A stretch of 64,000 nt of DNA from Rhodoferax sp. AJA081-3 (GTDB lineage Bacteria > Pseudomonadota > Gammaproteobacteria > Burkholderiales > Burkholderiaceae_C): NCBI RefSeq assembly GCF_017798165.1, contig NZ_CP059068.1, positions 4,898,001 through 4,962,000 on the forward strand. The letters are read 5' to 3'. The notes under the pieces were generated by a model. It ran no database searches, was not told the DNA's origin, and saw only the letters and a program-made list of their open reading frames with translations. Made by a program: the position numbers and the translations under genes. Every line of letters starts with the position of its first letter. Within the stretch, counting starts at the first letter, position 1. This document shows positions 30,421-37,356 of this stretch, piece after piece.

Positions 30421-31053
30421 GTGAACACGCCCACGGCGCGCATTAACCCAGGTTCAAACCGTGCAGAAAGTCCGGCACTGGCCAGTTGCTCGGCCTGCAC
30501 GCCCGATCTGGACAGCCTGTTTGCCCACACACCCGGGCTGGCCACAGCCTGGAACCGCTTGCCGCGCCGCCCGTTGCGCAAAGGTGAACACCTTCTGCAA
30601 CTGGGCCAGCCGGTCAGCAGCATGTGGCGTGTGGAGCAGGGCTTGTTGCGCATGTACTACCAAAGCGCCCAGGGCACCGAACGCAACCGATCCTTCCACG
30701 CCGAGGGCCATTGGCTGGGTGCCGGTGCACCGCCGGTAGCCACGGACAGCCCCTACGCCATCGAGGCGCTGGAAGACAGTCTGTTGGCCGAAGTGCCCTA
30801 TACGCTGCTGCAAGACCTTATGGCCCAGTACCCCACCGTGCGTGGCACCCTGCAAGACACCTTGGATGGCATCTTCGCGCGGCAGAACCAGCGTTTGTCC
30901 GAGTTGCTGCTGCTCGATGCGGCTGAGCGTTACCAGGCCTTTTTGGATTTGTACGGCGACATGGCAGACCGCCTGCGCCTGCACCATGTGGCGAGTTACC
31001 TGGGGATCACCAATGTGGCGCTGTCGCGGATTCGGCGCAGGGGCAGGGGGTAG
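30421..31053 (+). CDS. Crp/Fnr-family transcriptional regulator
   Basis: The GTG at 30421 gives 210 residues; the frame is open further upstream but overlaps the divergent peptidase gene. A cyclic-nucleotide-binding-type barrel (LRKGEHLLQLGQPVSSMWRV, then GLLRMYYQSAQGTERNRSFH) is followed by the long dimer helix and a compact winged helix-turn-helix (LRLHHVASYLGITNVALSRI). No FNR-type cysteine cluster is seen: the Cys residues near the N-terminus (SCSAC) are only two. cAMP-contacting residues typical of E. coli Crp are not evident, so the ligand is unknown. The C-terminus is short, ending at RIRRRGRG. Confidence 0.85.
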   Translation: MNTPTARINPGSNRAESPALASCSACTPDLDSLFAHTPGLATAWNRLPRRPLRKGEHLLQLGQPVSSMWRVEQGLLRMYYQSAQGTERNRSFHAEGHWLGAGAPPVATDSPYAIEALEDSLLAEVPYTLLQDLMAQYPTVRGTLQDTLDGIFARQNQRLSELLLLDAAERYQAFLDLYGDMADRLRLHHVASYLGITNVALSRIRRRGRG

Positions 31054-31058
31054 TTGGT

Positions 31059-31118
31059 CAAAAGTGCCTCTAGCCCCTGTGGAATATAGGTGAGTAGCTA
31101 TTAAATTGATAGTTTTCT
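31059..31118. repeat. Family A dispersed hairpin, copy A5
   Basis: GCCTCTAGCCCCTGT box followed by an imperfect stem AGCTAT...ATAGT. It lies between the Crp/Fnr gene and hsdM, at the left edge of the restriction island. Confidence 0.78.
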
Positions 31119-31182
31119 TTGGGTCAATGGCTATCGGCTATCCTCGTGCCCTGCCTTACCACCCCTGTTCCTCCCATTCCCC

Positions 31183-32733
31183 ATGCTCACCGGCGACCTC
31201 AAAAGCAAAATCGACCAGATCTGGAACGCCTTCTGGTCCGGCGGCATCGCCAACCCCATTGAGGTGATTGAGCAAATCACCTACCTGCTTTTTCTGCGCC
31301 GCCTGGATGACCTGCACACCCTGGAAGAAAACAAGGCCAACCGGCTGAAGAAGCCCATGGAGCGCCGCATCTTCCCCGAAGGGGTTGACGTACGTGGTCG
31401 AGGGTTTGAATCCCTCCGTTGGAGCCGCTTCAAGAATGAATCGCCCAGCGAAATGTTTGCCATCGTTGGCGACCATGTCTTCCCCTTCCTGCGAACCCTG
31501 GGTAGCGACGACTCCACCTACGCCCACCATATGAAGGACGCCCGCTTCACCATCCCCACGCCCGCGCTGCTGGCCAAGGTGGTGGACCTGCTGGACGCCG
31601 TGCCCATGGAAGACCGCGACACCAAGGGCGACCTCTACGAATACATGCTGGGCAAGATCGCCAGCGCCGGGCAAAACGGCCAGTTCCGCACCCCGCGCCA
31701 CATCATCCAACTGATGGTTGAAATGACCGCCCCCACACCCACCGACACCATTTGCGACCCAGCCAGTGGCACATGCGGTTTCTTGGTGGCGGCGGGCGAA
31801 TACCTGCGCGAGCAACACGCCAGCCTGTTCCACGACGCCAAGCTCAACAAACACTTCAACCAAGCCATGTTCCATGGCTACGACTTTGACAACACCATGC
31901 TGCGCATTGGCAGCATGAACATGATGTTGCACGGCGTGGACAACCCCGCCATCACCTACCGTGATTCGCTGGGTCAGGAGCACGGTGCAGAAGAGGGCCG
32001 CTACAGCCTGGTGCTGGCCAATCCGCCCTTTGCCGGCAGCCTGGACTACGAGAACGTCGCCAAGGACTTGCTGCAGACCGTCAAGACCAAGAAGACCGAG
32101 CTGCTGTTTCTGGCCCTGTTCCTGCGCCTGCTCAAACCCGGTGGCCGCGCCGCTGTCATCGTGCCGGATGGCGTGTTGTTTGGCAGCAGCAAGGCCCACA
32201 AAGAACTGCGCCGCATGCTGGTGGAAGACCAAAAGCTGGACGGCATCGTCAGCCTTCCCGGCGGCGTTTTCAAGCCCTACGCGGGTGTGAGCACTGCCAT
32301 CCTGTTCTTCACCAAAACCAACAGCGGCGGCACGGACAACGTCTGGTTCTACGACATGCAGGCCGACGGCTACAGCCTGGACGATAAGCGCCAGCCACTC
32401 TTGCCTGAGCATCTTTTAGGCCTCCAGCGCCCGTCGAATTTGCGCGAGCAGCTATCAAAAGAAGAGCACACCAAGAACAACCTGCCCGACGTGCTGGCCC
32501 GCTGGGCAGAGCGCGAAGGCGCGGAGCGCCAACGCAGCCGCACCGAGCAAAGCTTCTGCGTGCCCAAAGCCGACATCGCCGCCAACGGCTACGACCTGAG
32601 CATCAACCGCTACAAGGAAGTGGTGCACGCGCAAGTGCAGCACCGCGCCCCATCGGAAATCTTGGCCGAACTGGCCAAGTTGGAGGATGAGATTGCGGTG
32701 GGGATGAAGGTGCTGGAGGGGATGTTGAAGTGA
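31183..32733 (+). CDS. hsdM: Type I restriction-modification DNA methyltransferase subunit
   Basis: A 516-residue N6-adenine methyltransferase. The HsdM N-terminal helical domain begins MLTGDLKSKIDQIWNAFWSG. The methyltransferase core follows: FRTPRHIIQLMVEM, SAM motif I DPASGTCGFLVAAGEYL and catalytic motif IV NPPF (around residue 281, ANPPFAGSLDYEN). It methylates host DNA as part of HsdM2S and is also needed for restriction with HsdR. The stop overlaps hsdS by 4 bp (GTGA). A family A-like repeat is embedded at 32412-32465, near the C-terminal third, without breaking the frame. The ATG at 31183 matches the family N-terminus. Confidence 0.95.
   Translation: MLTGDLKSKIDQIWNAFWSGGIANPIEVIEQITYLLFLRRLDDLHTLEENKANRLKKPMERRIFPEGVDVRGRGFESLRWSRFKNESPSEMFAIVGDHVFPFLRTLGSDDSTYAHHMKDARFTIPTPALLAKVVDLLDAVPMEDRDTKGDLYEYMLGKIASAGQNGQFRTPRHIIQLMVEMTAPTPTDTICDPASGTCGFLVAAGEYLREQHASLFHDAKLNKHFNQAMFHGYDFDNTMLRIGSMNMMLHGVDNPAITYRDSLGQEHGAEEGRYSLVLANPPFAGSLDYENVAKDLLQTVKTKKTELLFLALFLRLLKPGGRAAVIVPDGVLFGSSKAHKELRRMLVEDQKLDGIVSLPGGVFKPYAGVSTAILFFTKTNSGGTDNVWFYDMQADGYSLDDKRQPLLPEHLLGLQRPSNLREQLSKEEHTKNNLPDVLARWAEREGAERQRSRTEQSFCVPKADIAANGYDLSINRYKEVVHAQVQHRAPSEILAELAKLEDEIAVGMKVLEGMLK
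32412..32465 (+). repeat. Family A repeat inside hsdM (copy A6)
   Basis: Reads TTAGGCCTCCAGCGCCCGTC, then a spacer and GCAGCTATCAAAAG, a degraded version of the intergenic consensus. It encodes LLGLQRPSNLREQLSKEE in frame. Confidence 0.55.
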
Positions 32734-33884
32734 GGGCGTTGAATAGCAGCGCTCGACTCTCTGATGTTTGCCGTTTCCAGAACGGCGGAACACCCAGCAA
32801 AGGTATTGAGCGCTATTTCACTGGCGACATACCGTGGATTACCGGTGCGGACTTGGTTGGACAAATTGCTCTTCAAGCTCGCAGCTTCATTACCGAAGAG
32901 GCAATTGCGTCTTCGGCGACCAATCAAGTCCCAGCCGGAACAGTGTTGCTCGTTACGCGTACCAGCGTTGGCAAAGTTGCAATTGCAGGCATGAGCTTGT
33001 GCTTTAGCCAAGACATCACAGCACTGACACCAGACGCAAAGAAGTTGAGCGCTGAGTATCTCGTCCACTTCTTGCGTACCAAACAAGACCATTTCACCAA
33101 GCATGCGCGCGGAGCGACGATCCAAGGCATTACGCGGGAGGTTGTCGCTGATCTTGAGATTCCGCTGCCCTCGTTGGAAGAGCAACGCCGCATCGCCGAC
33201 ATCCTGGGCCAGGCCGAAACCCTCCGAACCCAACGCGGCCAAGCCCTGGCCCACCTCGACACCCTCACCCAGTCCCTCTTTCTCGATATGTTTGGCGACC
33301 CTCGCAGCAATTCGAAGGGGTGGCGTGAGGCCCCGGTTGGTGCGCTAACGGATTGCATCGTGCCTGGGCGAGATAAGCCCAAGTCTTTCAGTGGAGGAAT
33401 CCCTTGGATCACGACCGCCAACTTGGTCCACATGGGCGCAACGTTGCCACTGGCGGACGCCTTGGGATTGAGTCAAGCGGAGATCGACGAAGTTCGTGCC
33501 AAGGTCATTCCTGCAGACAGCGTGATCATCAGTTGCGTTGGCGATTTAGGTGTTGTTTCCCTTGCGGGCGTTCCGATGGTGATCAATCAGCAATTGCACT
33601 CATTTCAGTGTGGCGCTGAGTTGAACAATTTGTTCTTGATGCACTCGTTGTCGTTCCAGAAAGCCTTCATGCTTGCAAAGGCATCTTCAACGACCTTGCC
33701 GTACATGAATAAGTCGGTTTGCAACAGCATTCCAGTGCTGGTGCCCCCACTCGCTCTCCAACAAACCTTCGCCACCCGCATCCAAGCCATCGAAGCCCTC
33801 AAAGTCACCCACCGCACCGCCCTGGCCCAGCTAGACGCCCTGTTCGCCTCGCTGCAGCAGCGTGCGTTTGCGGGGGAGTTGTAG
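32730..33884 (+). CDS. hsdS: Type I restriction-modification specificity subunit
   Basis: Starts at GTG 32730, overlapping the hsdM TGA, and encodes 384 residues. It has the two-repeat HsdS plan. The first target-recognition domain contains IERYFTGDIPWITGADL and ends LEIPLPSLEEQRRIADILGQ. A central conserved helix follows (AETLRTQRGQALAHLDTLTQ). The second recognition domain contains KSFSGGIPWITTANLVHMG, and the C-terminal helix ends LDALFASLQQRAFAGEL. Each domain reads half of a bipartite DNA site; the site cannot be read from sequence alone. The recognition domains look lower in GC than hsdM, as is common where specificity is exchanged. Confidence 0.95.
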   Translation: MRALNSSARLSDVCRFQNGGTPSKGIERYFTGDIPWITGADLVGQIALQARSFITEEAIASSATNQVPAGTVLLVTRTSVGKVAIAGMSLCFSQDITALTPDAKKLSAEYLVHFLRTKQDHFTKHARGATIQGITREVVADLEIPLPSLEEQRRIADILGQAETLRTQRGQALAHLDTLTQSLFLDMFGDPRSNSKGWREAPVGALTDCIVPGRDKPKSFSGGIPWITTANLVHMGATLPLADALGLSQAEIDEVRAKVIPADSVIISCVGDLGVVSLAGVPMVINQQLHSFQCGAELNNLFLMHSLSFQKAFMLAKASSTTLPYMNKSVCNSIPVLVPPLALQQTFATRIQAIEALKVTHRTALAQLDALFASLQQRAFAGEL

Positions 33885-33889
33885 TCCCC

Positions 33890-34585
33890 ATGCCTCCTTC
33901 CGACCGCCATTTCGTTGTGGGCTATGACCCTGGCGGCAATGGTCGGCACGGGTTGGCGGTTCTACAGGTTCAGCAGCAACAGGGGCTTTGGGTGGCGTCG
34001 CACACCGTCGCGGTCCAGGCCTTGCCTGACGTGCATGCAGTCATCGCGTGCGCAGAGGCCTGCATAGGCACGGGTGCGCTGGTAGCCACAGGTGTGGACA
34101 CGCTCACGGCCTGGAGTGGCGGTCGGTCGGGCTGGCGGCAGGCCGACCGGTGGCTGCGCGAGCGCTACCCTACCGTGAAGAACAGTGTGGCCAGCCCCAA
34201 CTCACTGTTTGGCTCCATGAGCATTGGTGGCGGCTTGCTGTTGCATTGGCTAAGCCAGCGGCAAGACCAAGGCGGCGTCGTCACCGAGGCGCACCCCAAG
34301 GTTTGCTACTACGCCCTGCGCCAAGAGCTGCACCCGTGGGCCAAACATGCCGAGCCCGGCCAGCGCGCCGATAGTTGGCGCTGGCTGTTGCAGGAATTGG
34401 GGCTTGACCTGCCCGGCGAGGCGCTTGCCGAGGAAGCTGACCATGGCTTTGACGCCCTGATGGGTTGCCTAGCCGCGCTGCGCGGGCTCAACGGCCAATG
34501 GACACTCGATTTGCACGAGGCCGGGCGGGCCACTGAAGTACATCCGTTTGGCTGGAGTCACTATTGGTGGCCGATTGAGCGCTAA
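33890..34585 (+). CDS. DUF429-like protein (predicted RNase H-fold) in the hsd operon
   Basis: The ATG at 33890, 6 bp after the hsdS stop, gives 231 residues. Features fitting DUF429 predicted nucleases are an N-terminal GYDPGGNGRHGLAVLQ (Asp and Gly pattern of the first strand), a second acidic position in ATGVDTLTAWS, VVTEAHPKVCYYALRQ and a C-terminal DHGFDALMGCLAAL with two Asp residues. No signal peptide. Spacing makes it the third gene of hsdMS-orf, so it is likely expressed with the methyltransferase. Its role in restriction is unknown; nuclease activity is a prediction from family membership, which I hold with moderate confidence. Confidence 0.7.
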   Translation: MPPSDRHFVVGYDPGGNGRHGLAVLQVQQQQGLWVASHTVAVQALPDVHAVIACAEACIGTGALVATGVDTLTAWSGGRSGWRQADRWLRERYPTVKNSVASPNSLFGSMSIGGGLLLHWLSQRQDQGGVVTEAHPKVCYYALRQELHPWAKHAEPGQRADSWRWLLQELGLDLPGEALAEEADHGFDALMGCLAALRGLNGQWTLDLHEAGRATEVHPFGWSHYWWPIER

Positions 34586-34669
34586 CTCAATTTTCCACCA
34601 CGTGTCGAGGCGTCGCCTGGTTGCCGCAACCTGCGCTTGCAAGAGTGTTGTGGATTGAAATAGATATGG

Positions 34670-34694
34670 TTTTTTGCGTAAACTATGCAAAAAA
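34670..34694. promoter_or_regulatory. AT-rich dyad upstream of rloA-like gene
   Basis: A perfect 8-bp inverted repeat, TTTTTTGC and GCAAAAAA, flanks a 9-bp spacer and ends 25 bp before the rloA-like ATG. It is placed as an operator or promoter element for the gene at 34720. The surrounding 134-bp gap holds no other feature. Confidence 0.55.
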
Positions 34695-34719
34695 TGGCTT
34701 GAAGGTGTAGTATTGCGCC

Positions 34720-36006
34720 ATGCTTATCGAATTTTCGGTCACCAATTACCGGTCCATCTTGGAGCGCCAGACGCTCAATATGGCTGCGTCCAGCTATTTC
34801 AAAGAGCTGGAGTCGCTCAACACCTTTATCCCGGACCAAGACGATGGTGTACCCCGTTTGTTGCGATCCACAGTGTTATATGGCCCAAACGCGTCCGGCA
34901 AAAGTACGCTGATTCAGGCGCTGCAATTTGTTGAAGGACAGGTGCTCAATTCCCAAAAGGAAAGCCAAGCGGGCGATGCCATTGACGTGGTGCCATTCAA
35001 GCTGACGGCAGCGTCACGTGCTGCGGACAGCGAGTTTGAAGTGACCTTTGTGGAGCAGGGTGTTCGCTACGAATACGGTTTTTGCTGCAATCGCGAGCGC
35101 TTCACTGAAGAGTGGCTCATTGCCTATCCGCTAGGCCGCGCGCAAAAGTGGTTTCACCGGGTCTTCGATACAGAAGCGGGCAAAGACGCCTACAAATTCA
35201 GCACCTCATTTCTGGGTGGGAAGACGCGTCACGGACTCTGGAAGGAACAAACCCGCCCGAATGCCTTGTTCTTTTCAACTGCGATCCAACTGAATAACGA
35301 ACAGCTAAAGCCCGCCTTTGATTGGTTCAAGTTGCGTTTGCGTGTGTTCGACTCTGTACGTGGCTTCAGCCCTGGCTACACCATGCAGCGCTGTGGTAAG
35401 GACGAAGATCGCAAGCGGGTAGTTGCGTTCATGAATTCGGCAGACCTGTCAATTGCGGATATTCAGCTGAAAGAAACGGTGTTTTCGGCAGACTCTTTGC
35501 CGAAGGGCATGCCGGCAGCTATCAGAGAAGAGTTTTTGAAGGACATGACTGGCAAGAAATTTCTTGAGCCGCGTTTCTTTCACAAAGACGTCAACACTGC
35601 GGAAACAGTGGAGTTTGACGAGTCAGAAGAGTCAGATGGCACCCGCGCGCTGTTTGCATTTGCGGGCCCGTGGTTGGATGTGATCGAAAACGAACGGGTG
35701 TTGGTGGTCGATGAATTGGATACCAGCTTGCACCCTTTGCTGGTGCATCACCTTGTGAAGCGGCTGCACCACGAGGGTACCAAGGCTCAGCTCATTTTTA
35801 CGACACACGACACCACGCTGCTCAGCCAAAAGCTGCTGCGCCGTGACCAAGTGTGGTTCATGGAGAAAGACGACAAGAGCGCAACGCGCCTGTACCCACT
35901 GTCTGATTTCAGTCCACGGGACAACGAAGCCATTGAGCGCGGCTATCTAAACGGGCGCTACGGCGGGATTCCGTTTTTGAAGGACCTGGACTTCTATGGG
36001 GTCTGA
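34720..36006 (+). CDS. RloA-like AAA ATPase (AbiL-type defence component)
   Basis: A 428-residue SMC/RecF-like ATPase: MLIEFSVTNYRSILERQTL at the start, Walker A LYGPNASGKSTLIQAL, late Walker B VLVVDELDTSLHPLLVHHLV and switch His in IFTTHDTTLLSQ. This arrangement (ATP-binding domain interrupted by a 200-residue insertion) matches the AAA_15/AAA_21-type proteins called RloA in type I restriction loci and AbiLi in phage-abortive systems. Its partner rloB overlaps the 3' end by 11 bp but is truncated. The gene is visibly less GC-rich than the flanking chromosome, consistent with acquisition. It probably acts in phage defence, but with a broken partner it may be inactive. Confidence 0.85.
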   Translation: MLIEFSVTNYRSILERQTLNMAASSYFKELESLNTFIPDQDDGVPRLLRSTVLYGPNASGKSTLIQALQFVEGQVLNSQKESQAGDAIDVVPFKLTAASRAADSEFEVTFVEQGVRYEYGFCCNRERFTEEWLIAYPLGRAQKWFHRVFDTEAGKDAYKFSTSFLGGKTRHGLWKEQTRPNALFFSTAIQLNNEQLKPAFDWFKLRLRVFDSVRGFSPGYTMQRCGKDEDRKRVVAFMNSADLSIADIQLKETVFSADSLPKGMPAAIREEFLKDMTGKKFLEPRFFHKDVNTAETVEFDESEESDGTRALFAFAGPWLDVIENERVLVVDELDTSLHPLLVHHLVKRLHHEGTKAQLIFTTHDTTLLSQKLLRRDQVWFMEKDDKSATRLYPLSDFSPRDNEAIERGYLNGRYGGIPFLKDLDFYGV

Positions 36007-36304
36007 GGACCTGTTTCATAAACGCAAGGCGCGTGCTGGTGCGGAGCTGCAACGACAAAAGCGCGAACGTGCGCGTAACAAGCGTTACTTGATCGTCTGC
36101 GAGGGGACGAAAACTGAGCCCCATTACCTACGCGAGTTGTTGGATGACTTGGGCATCCGCCCGCAGGTGGTCCGCATTGCCCCCAACGATGGAGTTTCAC
36201 CAGACCGCGTGGTAGCGCATGCGGTGGCGCTTTATGAAGACGATGCAGCGGCTGGCGACGCATATGACATCGCCGCAGCGGCGGGTGTCTGCGGAGGCGT
36301 GTGA
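35996..36304 (+). pseudogene. Truncated rloB-like gene
   Basis: The frame starts inside rloA (ATG 35996) and encodes 102 residues: basic N-terminus HKRKARAGAELQRQKRER, then KRYLIVCEGTKTEPHYLREL, the signature start of RloB (PF13707). Full RloB proteins are about 200 residues. Here similarity stops around GDAYD, just before the expected acidic FDRDE-type segment, and the frame ends soon after in IAAAAGVCGGV. The following 90 bp contain no convincing RloB C-terminus in any frame, so I read this as deletion of the 3' half and not a simple frameshift. A short functional variant cannot be excluded. Confidence 0.7.
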
Positions 36305-36398
36305 TTTCTTCGCGCTACTGTGGACAATGCCAAGGCAACCAGTGGAAAATGCCCTAAGCGCAAGAAATTTTTTATGAATTCTCAAGGGACGCACCCGT

Positions 36399-36656
36399 AT
36401 GACTGCAGAAATTCAATTGCCCAAGGTTACCCAGACTCGCATTGCCCGTTTGGCGCAAGCAGCAGGGCGCAGTCCTGCCGCAACATTGCGCTTTGTACTG
36501 CGCGATGGCTTTGATGCGGTAGAGCGCAGTATTCAGGAGAATGCCGCTGCCGATGAAGAGTTTGCCGCCGGTGCCACCACATCCCATGCGGATGTGATGG
36601 CTGATGCACAAAAGCTGGTTCGTCAGGCCAAACGTAGCTCCCGCGCCGCTGCATGA
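36399..36656 (+). CDS. Type II antitoxin, putative
   Basis: An 85-residue protein, MTAEIQLPKVTQTRIARLAQ, with a predicted N-terminal strand-helix-helix (EIQLPKVTQTRIARLAQAAG then SPAATLRFVLRDGF). This recalls a ribbon-helix-helix DNA-binding domain. The C-terminal half is a charged, alanine-rich tail expected to wrap the toxin. Its last codons overlap the toxin start by 4 bp (ATGA), the classic antitoxin-toxin layout. AAGGGA lies about 10 nt upstream of the ATG. It should repress its own operon and neutralise the RelE/ParE-like toxin. Family assignment beyond RHH-like is uncertain. Confidence 0.78.
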   Translation: MTAEIQLPKVTQTRIARLAQAAGRSPAATLRFVLRDGFDAVERSIQENAAADEEFAAGATTSHADVMADAQKLVRQAKRSSRAAA

Positions 36657-36943
36657 CGTTGGCTATCGTCTGGTCGGCGCAGGCTCGCCGCCAGTTCCTT
36701 ACCAGCCTTTCTCATATTGCCAGTGAAGACCCCTTGGCAGCAGAACTGGTTTTTAAGCGGGTAGAAAAATCGCTCCACACCTTGGGTGAATTCTCTGAAA
36801 TGGGCACGACGTCGCCTGTCTCTGGTGTTCGCAGCTACCCGGTGCCCAAAACGGGGCACAGTTTTGACTATCGGGTTGTAAAGGGTGAAATTCGCATTCA
36901 GCGCTGGTATCGACAGAGGCAGCAATCGCTCGGTCAGTTGTGA
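36653..36943 (+). CDS. RelE/ParE-family toxin
   Basis: A 96-residue protein with the RelE/ParE fold pattern: MTLAIVWSAQARRQFLTSLS, a helical stretch FKRVEKSLHTLGEFSEMGTT, and the C-terminal strands SYPVPKTGHSFDYRVVKGEI and IRIQRWYRQR. The terminal HSFDYRVV...RWYRQRQQ arrangement recalls ParE-type toxins, which poison gyrase, but RelE-type mRNA cleavage cannot be excluded because catalytic residues are not diagnostic. It is co-transcribed with, and translationally coupled to, the antitoxin. It lies in the restriction-island cargo, where it may stabilise the locus. Confidence 0.83.
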   Translation: MTLAIVWSAQARRQFLTSLSHIASEDPLAAELVFKRVEKSLHTLGEFSEMGTTSPVSGVRSYPVPKTGHSFDYRVVKGEIRIQRWYRQRQQSLGQL

Positions 36944-36977
36944 TACAAAGTTCGTTCCGAACACTCCATACAACGCC

Positions 36978-37268
36978 ATGCGTCCGTCCATAGCACTGCA
37001 AACTCACCGCGACGCAATCCTCGCCATTGCCTTGCGCCACCGGGTAACCAATGTGCGCGTGTTCGGTTCCGTGGTGCATGGTGATGACGTCGAGGGCAGC
37101 GATTTGGACATCTTGGTAGAGCCCACTGCAGACACCACCATGATGGACATTGCCAAAATCCAATTTGAACTGGGGCAGCTACTCAGCGTTGCGGTGGATG
37201 TGCTCACGCCCAAGGGCTTGCCCGCAAAGTTCCGTTCTCAAGTGATCGCTGAGGCGCAGCCACTGTGA
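36978..37268 (+). CDS. MNT-type nucleotidyltransferase (MntA-like), no separate HEPN partner
   Basis: From the ATG at 36978, 96 residues with the minimal nucleotidyltransferase motif FGSVVHGDDVEGSDLDILVE (GSxxxG...DxD), i.e. catalytic Gly-Ser and Asp-x-Asp intact. In HEPN/MNT modules such proteins are antitoxins that adenylylate a HEPN RNase toxin. No separate HEPN gene follows; instead the next gene is hsdR, whose N-terminal domain (DUF4145) is itself related to HEPN. The gene starts 34 bp after the toxin. A small inverted repeat GTTCG/CGAAC lies in that gap. Enzyme activity is plausible; target is unknown. Confidence 0.8.
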   Translation: MRPSIALQTHRDAILAIALRHRVTNVRVFGSVVHGDDVEGSDLDILVEPTADTTMMDIAKIQFELGQLLSVAVDVLTPKGLPAKFRSQVIAEAQPL

Positions 37269-37284
37269 CATGCGTCAGAAAAAT

Positions 37285-37354
37285 TGACCCCATGAGGTCA
37301 TTTCTACTGCTTTCACTGGAAAACCATCGATTTTTGACCCTATGGGGTCAAAAA
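37285..37354. promoter_or_regulatory. Two palindromes 50 bp apart before hsdR (operator-like)
   Basis: TGACCCCATGAGGTCA (37285-37300) and TGACCCTATGGGGTCA (37335-37350) are each near-perfect dyads, and their starts are exactly 50 bp apart (about five helical turns). The second extends to 24 bp with A/T flanks (37331-37354) and abuts the hsdR ATG, so a bound protein would block initiation. Alternative: remnant ends of a mobile element. Confidence 0.6.
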
Positions 37355-37356
37355 TA

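Noticed and set aside
31388..31428. tRNA-like T-arm (GAGGG TTTGAAT CCCTC) inside hsdM, considered as an attachment site or tRNA fragment
   Set aside because: It encodes the conserved HsdM segment leading into LRWSRFK, there is no anticodon arm or acceptor partner nearby, and the frame is intact. Chance resemblance is more likely.
36305..36398. C-terminal remainder of rloB in another frame
   Set aside because: Translations in the three forward frames show no RloB-like acidic core or ending, so a simple frameshift is not supported.
37269..37356. Insertion sequence end next to hsdR
   Set aside because: The dyads are short and no transposase fragment or target duplication is visible; kept only as an alternative to an operator.
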